Shown here: positions 8,990-16,447 of the stretch, in pieces
How the letters are laid out: each line of letters starts with the position of its first letter
Position numbering within the stretch: position 1 is the stretch's first letter
Source: Burkholderia sp. PAMC 26561
Lineage (GTDB): Bacteria > Pseudomonadota > Gammaproteobacteria > Burkholderiales > Burkholderiaceae
NCBI RefSeq assembly: GCF_001557535.2
Contig: NZ_CP014307.1
Location: forward strand, 248,001 to 312,000
Direction: 5' to 3'
DNA: 64,000 nucleotides
Position numbers and translations under genes: made by a program
Notes under the pieces: generated by a model
What the model saw: the letters and a program-made list of their open reading frames with translations, nothing else
The model's database searches: none
What the model was told of the DNA's origin: nothing

Positions 8990-10333
8990 TCATGAAGGGA
9001 CTTCTTCCGAAGCCTCGGCACTTATCGCCGATGAAAGCCCCTTGCTCGTCGATGGCGCCGGCTCTGCCGGAGGCGCATCGAACAACGGTTTCTCCGGATG
9101 AACGAACAACCAGAGCACGGTCCCCAGCCCCGTCGCCAACGCGATGACAACCAGAGCGCTCGCCCAGTTTCCCGTCAGCTTGACCATGAGCGCAACGCTC
9201 ATGGGCCCCGCCACGTTCGACGCAGCGCCCCATAGGTTGGTCCAGCCCGACATCACGCCCGTGAAGCTCCGGCCCAGGTCCTGCGTGGCGGACCACACGA
9301 CGACCTGCACGAATCCCACCGCAGCAAACGACAAACACAAGAACCCGATGACCGCAGCAATGTTGACAGCGAATGATGCGAGGCACAGCGTCACCGCGCT
9401 GACAAGGAAGCCCGCCATTGCAACCGGCACACGTGCCGCCCACACCGATTGAGTTCGCTTCAATATCTTGTCGCAAACGATACCCGCTGCAAACACCGCC
9501 ACGAATACCGCAATCCATGGCAGCGATGCAGCGAACCCCATCGACTTGAGCGACAGTCCTCGTGCACGCATCAGGTATGTAGGCAGCCAGGTCGTGTAGA
9601 AGCTCTGGATCAAGACCAGCAGAAAGTACTGGATGCCGAACAGCCAGAAACGAGGATGCTTCAGGCACTTCAAAAATACGCCCTTCGTCGCGACTTCGGA
9701 TTCCGTTTGCCCCGCCGCAATGTAAGCCGCCTCCTCCGTACTGATCAAAGGATGTTTTGCGGGAACATCGCGATAACCAAACCACCATGCAACGCCAAGC
9801 AGGATGCCTATTGCGCCGAACACATAGAAGACGGAGTGCCAGCCGAATTGCAGGATCATCCACGCGGTAAGCGGCGCGGAGACGATCGGCCCGAGGTACA
9901 GGCCGCCAAGAAGAAAGGAATTCCCCTTTGCGCGTTCACTCTTCGGAAACCAGCGCTTCACTGCAAGCACGCCGCTCGACCAGTCAGCGGACTGCGCTCC
10001 GCCAAGCAAGGCCCGGCAACCGACGAGCCAGTTGAACCCCGTTCCCAGCGGCGTCAGGATCATCATGAAAGACCACAGCGCGCTCGTTCCCGCCAGAACC
10101 TTGCGTGAACCATGCCGCTCGGCCAGACGACCCGCAGGAACCTGCCCCAGAGCGTAGGCCCAGAAATACACAGTCAGGATGACCGACATCTCGACCAGCG
10201 AGAGGCCCAGCTCTTTCTGAATGGTGGGCGCCGCAATCGTCATGGCCGCCCGATCCAGCGTCATCACGAAGGTGATGGGAGCGACCAGCATCGAAACAAT
10301 CCCCCACCGCAACTTGCCGATCTTGTTTGGCAT
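8990..10333 (-). CDS. MFS transporter, anion:cation symporter type
   Basis: A 12-span major-facilitator protein of 447 residues. The N-terminal DRAAMTIAAPTIQKELGLS and the loop GRLAERHGSRKVL match the family that imports organic acids such as glucarate, phthalate or nicotinate-like aromatics. GGAG lies seven bases before the ATG. It starts 81 bp after the PhnN/phosphorylase fusion and is probably the last gene of a nadC-like/fusion/MFS operon, so its cargo may be the substrate of that pathway. The exact ligand is unknown. Confidence 0.85.
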   Translation of the reverse strand: MPNKIGKLRWGIVSMLVAPITFVMTLDRAAMTIAAPTIQKELGLSLVEMSVILTVYFWAYALGQVPAGRLAERHGSRKVLAGTSALWSFMMILTPLGTGFNWLVGCRALLGGAQSADWSSGVLAVKRWFPKSERAKGNSFLLGGLYLGPIVSAPLTAWMILQFGWHSVFYVFGAIGILLGVAWWFGYRDVPAKHPLISTEEAAYIAAGQTESEVATKGVFLKCLKHPRFWLFGIQYFLLVLIQSFYTTWLPTYLMRARGLSLKSMGFAASLPWIAVFVAVFAAGIVCDKILKRTQSVWAARVPVAMAGFLVSAVTLCLASFAVNIAAVIGFLCLSFAAVGFVQVVVWSATQDLGRSFTGVMSGWTNLWGAASNVAGPMSVALMVKLTGNWASALVVIALATGLGTVLWLFVHPEKPLFDAPPAEPAPSTSKGLSSAISAEASEEVPS

Positions 10334-10414
10334 TTAATCACTCCAGGTGATAACGGTCACACGGATTATAGGAAACCAAAAGAAACTGGATTCACGTCCC
10401 CAATATTCGAGGGA

Positions 10415-12220
10415 TCATGCAGAAATGCTGACGGAGCGAGCAAGCCGTTCCGTGGATATATGATGCGTGGAGAGACCATTGGCGGACTGGGCCGCAGCGG
10501 ACACGTGTTCCGCGTCATCACCGTGGATCTGGAACAGCGCGTCGCCGGCTTCCACGGTTTGTCCGACAGACACGAGCAAGTCCACGCCGGCGCTCAGGTC
10601 GTCCGGCGCGCCCGCTGCGCGCGCCACGCCTGCAATCGCCCACCCGTCGACACTCGTAACGACGCCGCTGCGCTGCGCCACGACCTTGCGCACATGTTTG
10701 CCGGGCAAGACCGGATGTGCCCGGCGACCTTGTGCATCGATAATGCGTTCAAACGACGCCAGCGCTTGTCCCGAAGCAAGAAGGGACTCAGCCACTTCCC
10801 GCCCCTTCGCCACTGTTTCCACGCCCGGTGCCCAGGCGAGAATCTCCGCGGCGAACAGCAGCGCCTTTTCCCGCAGGTCGGCGGGCGCATCTGCCGCGTT
10901 GGTCAGCACCAGTCTGACGTCGCGCACTTCCAGCGCAGGTCCCACGCCGCGCCCGACTGGCCCCCGGCCATCGGTCACCATGGCCTTGACGTGCATGCCC
11001 AGGCCTGTGCCGACGTATTCGAAAAGCTGGCCTAGCGCGCGCGCCTCGGCTTCATCTTTCAGCTTGGCACGCGGGCCGTAAGGCAAATCGATGATCACAT
11101 GCGTGGAGCCAGCCGACCATTTCTTCGACAGGATGGATGCGACCGACCAGCGGTTCGAATCGAGTCCCAGCGGCCGGGTGAATGCGTTGATCCGGTCATC
11201 GATCATTGAATGATTCAGGCGTCCGTTCCATGCAATGCAGCCACGCGCCTCCTGTACGCACCGCTGCACTTCCGCCCGAGTGAGGTCGACTCGGGCGACA
11301 GTCTCCATCGCGTCCGCGGTGCCTGCTGCCGACGTGATCGCACGTGACGATGTCTTCGGCATCGCGAGGCCGAACGCCGTGACGATCGGTACGACAATCA
11401 GCGTGATGCGGCTGCCGGGAATGCCGCCCATTGAATGCTTGTCAACGAGCATGGGTTCATTCCATTCGATGCGGGGTGACAGCCGTGCGCGCACCTTTGC
11501 AAGAGCCAGCACTTCACGGTCGCTCAGATGCTGAGATGCCTGCAGAAGAAAGGCGTTGATATCGCGATCGGAATAGCGCAACGCGAGAATGTCATCGAGC
11601 ACCGCGCCGTATTCGGTTTCATTGAGTGCATCGCCGGCAAGCTTGGCTTTCATCGCGGCCATGCTCGGCGCAGGCGGTTGGGTCGCACGGTCAAGCGCCG
11701 CGATGAAACGTCCGATGCCCTGCTCCAGCGTTCCATCGTTCGATACCCTGACGACTTCGACATCCGCCGGGAAAGGTTCGACCTTGCGCATCACGCGTTG
11801 CCGGACCTCTTCCGGCGTTTCCCGGCCCCGGGCGAGAATGCGCTCGGCGAGCACGGAAACCGGTGCACTCACCTCGATGACGACCAGATTCGGAACACAA
11901 GCGCGAAGCGCCTCGACCATCGCGCGAGATCCGTTGGCAATGACGTGGCGGCCATGCGCCAAGACACCGAGCAATTCGCGGCGCAAACCGTATTTCAAGC
12001 CATGCGCGGACCACGTAATCAGGAATCCGCCCTGACGTTCCAGCGCGGAAAACTCGGCTTCGCCCAGCGCTTCGTGGTCTTCTCCCGGCGAACCGTGAGC
12101 CCGGGTGATGACCCTTCGTGCGATCTCGAACGGACGGTCTGCACCACGCACCGCATCGATAAGCGAGTCCTTGCCGGCGCCACTCGGGCCCACAACAAAA
12201 AAGAAGATTCCGTCGGACAT
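10415..12220 (-). CDS. Fusion: PhnN-type ribose-1,5-bisphosphokinase + AMP-phosphorylase-type (thymidine phosphorylase family) domain
   Basis: 601 residues from the ATG at 12220 (MSDGIFFFVVGPSG), seven bases after the NadC-like stop. A longer open frame exists upstream, but it overlaps the NadC-like gene. Residues 1-180 match PhnN: Walker A GPSGAGKDS (11-19), then EDHEALGEAEFSALERQGGF. Residues 187-601 match the nucleoside-phosphorylase family in its AMP-phosphorylase form: DKHSMGGIPGSRITL (260-274) and KTSSRAITSAAGTAD (289-303), not the DeoA form. The N-terminal domain seen in archaeal AMP phosphorylases appears to be replaced by PhnN. Known chemistry: AMP phosphorylase makes ribose-1,5-bisphosphate from a nucleotide and phosphate, and PhnN phosphorylates that to PRPP. 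I infer one polypeptide could do both steps in sequence. Activity and base specificity are untested. Confidence 0.85.
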   Translation of the reverse strand: MSDGIFFFVVGPSGAGKDSLIDAVRGADRPFEIARRVITRAHGSPGEDHEALGEAEFSALERQGGFLITWSAHGLKYGLRRELLGVLAHGRHVIANGSRAMVEALRACVPNLVVIEVSAPVSVLAERILARGRETPEEVRQRVMRKVEPFPADVEVVRVSNDGTLEQGIGRFIAALDRATQPPAPSMAAMKAKLAGDALNETEYGAVLDDILALRYSDRDINAFLLQASQHLSDREVLALAKVRARLSPRIEWNEPMLVDKHSMGGIPGSRITLIVVPIVTAFGLAMPKTSSRAITSAAGTADAMETVARVDLTRAEVQRCVQEARGCIAWNGRLNHSMIDDRINAFTRPLGLDSNRWSVASILSKKWSAGSTHVIIDLPYGPRAKLKDEAEARALGQLFEYVGTGLGMHVKAMVTDGRGPVGRGVGPALEVRDVRLVLTNAADAPADLREKALLFAAEILAWAPGVETVAKGREVAESLLASGQALASFERIIDAQGRRAHPVLPGKHVRKVVAQRSGVVTSVDGWAIAGVARAAGAPDDLSAGVDLLVSVGQTVEAGDALFQIHGDDAEHVSAAAQSANGLSTHHISTERLARSVSISA

Positions 12221-12227
12221 TGCGCGA

Positions 12228-13064
12228 TTACTCCGCTTCGTCCAGACCGATGTCCACACACAAGGAAGCCTGGTTGATCTTGCTGGTGGAAATATAGTCC
12301 ACGCCCGTCTTCGCAATTTCGCCGATGGTCGTGAGGTTGATGCCACCGGATGCTTCCAGTTTCGTGCGGCCACCGACGAGTTCTACAGCCTTCGACATCT
12401 CCTGCACCGACATGTTGTCCAGCATGATGACGTCCACGCCGGCATCGAGCGCTTCCTGAACCTGTTCCAGCCGGTCGCATTCCACTTCGAGCTTCGTCAG
12501 TACAGGCAGTTGACGGCGCGCCCGTTGCACAGCTTTCGCAATGCCACCGCATACAGCAATGTGGTTGTCCTTGATCATCACGCCATTGTCGAGTCCAAGC
12601 CGATGATTCAGGCCGCCGCCGCACGTGACGGCATGCTTCTCCAGCATGCGAAGCCCCGGGGTGGTCTTGCGCGTATCGATGAGGCAAGCGCGCGTGCCTT
12701 CCACCGCTTTCACGTATTCGGCCGTGAGGTTGGCGATACCCGACATACGCTGCACGATATTGAGCGCCGTACGTTCCGCGGTCAGTACGCTCCTCGCGTT
12801 CCCGCGCACATCGAGCATGACAGCGCCCTTTTTCAGCCGGTCGCCGTCGCTGACACGCACCGCCACTTCCAGCGTGGGGTCATAGCGCTTGAACACACGG
12901 GCCGCCACGTCGATGCCTGACACGATCAGGTCCTCGCGGGCGTTCATGTAGAAGGCGCCGGTTTCATTCGCCTCGATCATGACCTGAGCGGTCAGGTCGC
13001 AGTATCCGATGTCTTCTGCCAGCCACGTATCGATCAGTCGGTCGGTTTGAAATACGTCGTACAT
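12228..13064 (-). CDS. nadC: NadC-like nicotinate-nucleotide pyrophosphorylase (quinolinate phosphoribosyltransferase family)
   Basis: Canonical NadC catalyses quinolinate + PRPP to nicotinate mononucleotide, CO2 and PPi. Clear motifs: EDIGYCDLTAQ near the start, RTALNIVQRMSGIA, DTRKTTPGLRMLEKHAV, CGGGLNHRLGLDNGVMIKDNH, VDVIMLDNMS and LEASGGINL. The C-terminal motif differs: where NadC normally has ISVGALTHS-like sequence, this reads ISTSKINQASLCVDIG. It is therefore a divergent paralogue, and the substrate may be a related pyridine acid. GGAG precedes the ATG at 13064 by six bases; another ATG at 13070 sits too close to it. It is the first gene of the operon with the PRPP-forming fusion and the MFS carrier. 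Confidence 0.85.
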   Translation of the reverse strand: MYDVFQTDRLIDTWLAEDIGYCDLTAQVMIEANETGAFYMNAREDLIVSGIDVAARVFKRYDPTLEVAVRVSDGDRLKKGAVMLDVRGNARSVLTAERTALNIVQRMSGIANLTAEYVKAVEGTRACLIDTRKTTPGLRMLEKHAVTCGGGLNHRLGLDNGVMIKDNHIAVCGGIAKAVQRARRQLPVLTKLEVECDRLEQVQEALDAGVDVIMLDNMSVQEMSKAVELVGGRTKLEASGGINLTTIGEIAKTGVDYISTSKINQASLCVDIGLDEAE

Positions 13065-13593
13065 TGCCATCTCCAGAGTTTTGTAAAAAGATCAAACAAA
13101 AAAAATGTGCAGGAAACTGCTTTCAGCTTCGTGTGCATGCCTAAACATATTGTCTGGAACGGGCTTGCAATTGCCCACTCGATTTGGGCCGATTTCGCGG
13201 CCTCGTCTTTTAAATATGTTCTTCAGAACTCGAAGCACCTGCCTCAGGACCACATCGCGATTTACTTAGTGCTCTAAGTTGATGGACTAACTCTAGCGTA
13301 CACATTATTTTTTTCCAAGCAGTTTTCGTATTGTTTTTTTGGTGCACAAGCGCCATTTTTTGGTGATAGTTTGCTGCATGTGCACATTTATCGGGAAAAC
13401 CTCAATGGACTGGTTGGCCGACAAGCGCCTCGATAAAACTGCGTATATAGCGTGTACGCTATATACGCACGAAATCATGGTGGCTGAGCCTGGCGAAACC
13501 AACGGTCGTGAACAGGAAGCAATGCGCTGATTGCCCCACTCCGCTTGCTCCTCAACCGGTATCATCATTCTTCTCCCACAGGAAAAACAAAGA
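13065..13593. other. Divergent intergenic region between NadC-like operon and cupin gene
   Basis: About 530 bp without a credible gene and more AT-rich than its surroundings. It contains one perfect long palindrome (described separately) and, at 13294-13302, AGCGTACAC, the reverse complement of nine bases (GTGTACGCT) inside that palindrome. This would suit a shared regulatory region for two divergent promoters. Confidence 0.5.
13441..13468. promoter_or_regulatory. Perfect 28-bp palindrome, probable operator
   Basis: Arms GCGTATATAGCG and CGCTATATACGC are exact reverse complements around a TGTA centre. There is no poly-T run on either side, so it is not a terminator. It lies 126 bp before the cupin start and 377 bp before the NadC-like start, so it probably binds a dimeric regulator. 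No regulator gene is immediately adjacent; the nearest, the AraC gene at 15.6-16.4 kb, normally uses direct repeats. Confidence 0.65.
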
Positions 13594-14076
13594 ATGAGCC
13601 GACCTGAATTCATCAAACACTGGACCGAACTGGAAGAAGCCGAGGCGCACGTGTATCGCGGTGACACGGAACGCATGGCGCTCGACGCACCCCTTTCCGA
13701 TGCACTCGGCATCACGCGTATTGGCATTCATCATGTAAGACTTCTGCCGGGACGGCGGACGTCATATCCGCACGCTGAAAGTACGGAGCAGGAGTTTGTG
13801 TACGTGCTCGAAGGCAAGCCGGATGTCTGGATCGACGGAGTGCTGCACGCCATTACAGAAGGCGATTCTGTTGCGTTCCCGGCAGGGACCGGGATCTGCC
13901 ACACGTTTATCAACAACACGGAAGAGGAAGTCAGGCTGATGGTGATAGGCGAGCGTCCGCGCGACGACAACCGCATACGTTATCCGCTTAACGAAGCTTA
14001 CGAACGTGCGCGCCCGGATCGCTGGGTGGACTGGCCCACGAGAACGCTCGGCGAGCATGACGGCATGCCCGATTGA
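13594..14076 (+). CDS. Cupin-domain protein
   Basis: 160 residues from ATG 13594 (MSRPEFIKHW), preceded by CACAGGAAAA; a longer frame starts at 13531 but lacks a ribosome site. The single cupin barrel shows G(X)nPHAESTEQEFVYVLEG (motif 1) and PAGTGICHTFINNTEEE (motif 2), with His and Glu as likely metal ligands. It resembles small cupins used as sensors or dioxygenase-like enzymes. It diverges from the NadC-like operon and may share its operator, which suggests a connected role, but the function is not readable. Confidence 0.75.
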   Translation: MSRPEFIKHWTELEEAEAHVYRGDTERMALDAPLSDALGITRIGIHHVRLLPGRRTSYPHAESTEQEFVYVLEGKPDVWIDGVLHAITEGDSVAFPAGTGICHTFINNTEEEVRLMVIGERPRDDNRIRYPLNEAYERARPDRWVDWPTRTLGEHDGMPD

Positions 14077-14098
14077 AGCAGCAGGGTCTCCCGGCCAG

Positions 14099-15007
14099 TC
14101 AAACTTCCTTGATCACGCGAGCGACTGCAGGCACGCGCCGTCCTGTCTGCAAAAGATAGACTCCGCCGAGGACGCACGACATCGCGACCAGATCGAGGGG
14201 CCTGATGGATTCATGTGCGAACCACACGCCCATTAGAAGTGCGATGACCGGCGGAATGTAGGTGACGCCTGACGCGGCAATCGCACCCAGCCTCCTTACG
14301 ATGAAGTAACAAAGAATATATGCCGCGCCCGTCCCGAGCAGTCCCAAGCCGAGGACGAGGCCGGTCAACGCCCGCAGGTCATCTGCGATTCGAGTGACGC
14401 CGCGAAAATCCGTTATGCACACAATGATGGCCAGTGCCAGCCCGATCTGATAGGTGGAAAGCGCGACCGGGGATATGTCAAGTTTCGATATAAACCTGCG
14501 CGCATAGACAAATGAACACCCTACGCTCATCGAGCCCGCAATCATGTAAAGCACGCCCGGCAAGCTCACGGCCGAAGTAGATGCAGCCCATGGCCGGGCG
14601 ATCAGCAGGACACCGGCAAATCCACAGACCACGCCCGCGATCATGCGCCCTGTCGGACGTTCGGCACGAAGCAGGGCCCAGGCGCATACGAACGCGAACA
14701 GCGGTATGGCGCCGCTCAGCATGCCGGCCACGCTCGACGGCAGCAACGATGCACCCTTGGCGAACGCATAGTAGTACACCACCGTGGCCAATACGGACAT
14801 GACGACAAAATGGTGGGCATGCCGGGCGTGGCGCCATTTCAGGGATCGCGACAAAAGCGCATATACGAGCAGCGGTACAAAACCGAACAGCACCCTCAAC
14901 GCTACGATCTGCACGGGCGTGATCATCACGCTTGCCCATTTCATGAACAGAAAGTTCGTACCCCATATCAAACCCAATAAAGCGAATGCCGGATATGCGG
15001 GGTTCAT
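14099..15007 (-). CDS. DMT-superfamily (EamA) transporter
   Basis: 302 residues from ATG 15007 (MNPAYPAFALLGLIWGTNFLF), with GAAGGTGGTG as ribosome site. It has about ten membrane spans in two EamA repeats, the first beginning LIWGTNFLFMKWA and the second GVLYMIAGSMSVGCSFVYARR. Such proteins usually export metabolites or amino acids. It follows the tautomerase gene by 91 bp on the same strand, and both follow the AraC gene, so the three may be co-regulated. The ligand is unknown. Confidence 0.85.
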   Translation of the reverse strand: MNPAYPAFALLGLIWGTNFLFMKWASVMITPVQIVALRVLFGFVPLLVYALLSRSLKWRHARHAHHFVVMSVLATVVYYYAFAKGASLLPSSVAGMLSGAIPLFAFVCAWALLRAERPTGRMIAGVVCGFAGVLLIARPWAASTSAVSLPGVLYMIAGSMSVGCSFVYARRFISKLDISPVALSTYQIGLALAIIVCITDFRGVTRIADDLRALTGLVLGLGLLGTGAAYILCYFIVRRLGAIAASGVTYIPPVIALLMGVWFAHESIRPLDLVAMSCVLGGVYLLQTGRRVPAVARVIKEV

Positions 15008-15098
15008 GGTCACACCACCTTCAATGGTTGATCCGGTTGTTCGATTGAACCCGGATTTAAGACGCCGCCCGAAATGGTTTTCGCGGCCAGATCGGCCG

Positions 15099-15488
15099 CT
15101 ACTTCGGTGCGTAATGCATCTCTCCGTTGCCGTACGACCAGTCCTCGCGGTTGACATCGACCAGATTGATGCAGATGTCTTCCTTTCGCAGGCCGGTTCT
15201 TTCATGGATGCCATTCGCCACCGCAAGATAAAACGCTTTCTTCACTTCAATGCTGCGTCCTGCATTCCATGTCACCTGGATCAACACGATCTCCGGCGTA
15301 TAACTCACACCGAGATATCCCTCTTTCGGGTAAATGATTTCGTTCGCGGCATGACGCGAAAATACCTGGAACTTGTCGTGCACGGGCACGTTCGCCACGG
15401 TGATCATGGCTTCGTAGATGGCATCGCTGATGCCACTGACCACTTCCGGGGATGCATCCCTGGACAAATCGACTCTGACTAACGGCAT
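15099..15488 (-). CDS. Tautomerase-family protein
   Basis: 129 residues from ATG 15488, giving MPLVRVDLSRDASPEVV, so removal of Met exposes the catalytic N-terminal proline of this family. GAGG lies upstream. The length is about twice the 4-oxalocrotonate tautomerase subunit and matches the larger group with a single MIF-like domain. It sits between an AraC regulator and a DMT transporter, all on one strand. It may process an aromatic or keto acid; the substrate cannot be stated. Confidence 0.8.
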   Translation of the reverse strand: MPLVRVDLSRDASPEVVSGISDAIYEAMITVANVPVHDKFQVFSRHAANEIIYPKEGYLGVSYTPEIVLIQVTWNAGRSIEVKKAFYLAVANGIHERTGLRKEDICINLVDVNREDWSYGNGEMHYAPK

Positions 15489-15585
15489 CTTGTTACCTCG
15501 GCTAGTGATTGAAAAAACGGGCTTGAACCGCATTCCCATCATGGACGCAGGCTGACGATGCGATTTGAAGAATCTTGCGGTTTAT

Positions 15586-16425
15586 TTAACGGATGGTGCT
15601 TGGCGAGACGCCATAGAAGCGGCGGAATTCACGGCTGAAATGGGCCTGGTCTGCGTAGCCGACCCTGATCGCCACTTCGCGAAGCGGGTGACCTTTGAGC
15701 AACAACCGCCTTGCCTGGTCGACGCGCCGTTGCATCAGATAGGCGTGGGGCGGCAAGCCGACAGCAAGCTTGAACTGACGCAACAAATGGAAGGAACTCA
15801 GGCCGGCTGCAGTGGCGATTTCATCGAGTGTCGGGTTCGCTTCAATGCAACTGTCGATATATTCACGCGCACGCGTGACTGCACCAGACGCGGCGCCCGG
15901 CAGAAAGCCAGGCCGCTCGCCCTGTCCGTGGCGCGACGCGAGCTGGCGAAGCGCCAGCGTAAGCCGGGTGCTTTTTTCCAGCCACGACACGTCCGGTGAT
16001 TCCGAGCACGAATGCGCTGCCCGCATCACGCGAACCAAGGCGGGATCGTCGATTACAGGGTCATTGAAATACGGTAAGGCACTTTCCGGCAATGCTCCCT
16101 CAATACCAAGGATGTTCGCCAGTGCCGAACGCGGCAGATAGATCATCCGATAGTCCCATCCGCCCTCGGTCGCCGGGCCGCCCTCGTGGAACTGGCCCGG
16201 GTTGATTACGCAGATCGTGCCGGCCGGCATGACCGTGCGCTCGCGCTGGCCTTCGGAAAACATCTGCGCGCCACGTTCGATAAAACCAAGCGCGTATTCG
16301 TCGTGGGAATGCTGCGGGAAGGTATGCGTCGGATAGGTCGCACGCAGGAACTCTGTATTGAACAACGACGGCTCGCGCCAGAGCTTCGCGCGATTTTCCT
16401 GCGGCGGCAAAATGAAGTCATTCAT
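15586..16425 (-). CDS. AraC-family transcriptional regulator
   Basis: 279 residues. The N-terminal cupin sensor shows FPQHSHDEYALGFIERG and VINPGQFHEG. The C-terminal DNA-binding domain has both helix-turn-helices: LDEIATAAGLSSFHLLRQFK and REVAIRVGYADQAHFSREFRRFYG. It lies about 100 bp upstream of the tautomerase and DMT genes on the same strand and probably controls them. No operator is obvious. Confidence 0.87.
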   Translation of the reverse strand: MNDFILPPQENRAKLWREPSLFNTEFLRATYPTHTFPQHSHDEYALGFIERGAQMFSEGQRERTVMPAGTICVINPGQFHEGGPATEGGWDYRMIYLPRSALANILGIEGALPESALPYFNDPVIDDPALVRVMRAAHSCSESPDVSWLEKSTRLTLALRQLASRHGQGERPGFLPGAASGAVTRAREYIDSCIEANPTLDEIATAAGLSSFHLLRQFKLAVGLPPHAYLMQRRVDQARRLLLKGHPLREVAIRVGYADQAHFSREFRRFYGVSPSTIR

Positions 16426-16447
16426 GGGCCGCCGTCCTCCTGCAAGG

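Noticed and set aside
12221..12373. N-terminal extension of the PhnN/phosphorylase fusion
   Set aside because: It lies inside the NadC-like coding sequence in another frame; the start at 12220 gives the normal PhnN N-terminus.
13305..13727. 140-codon minus-strand frame across the palindrome
   Set aside because: Overlaps the cupin gene in antisense and has no ribosome site or protein character.
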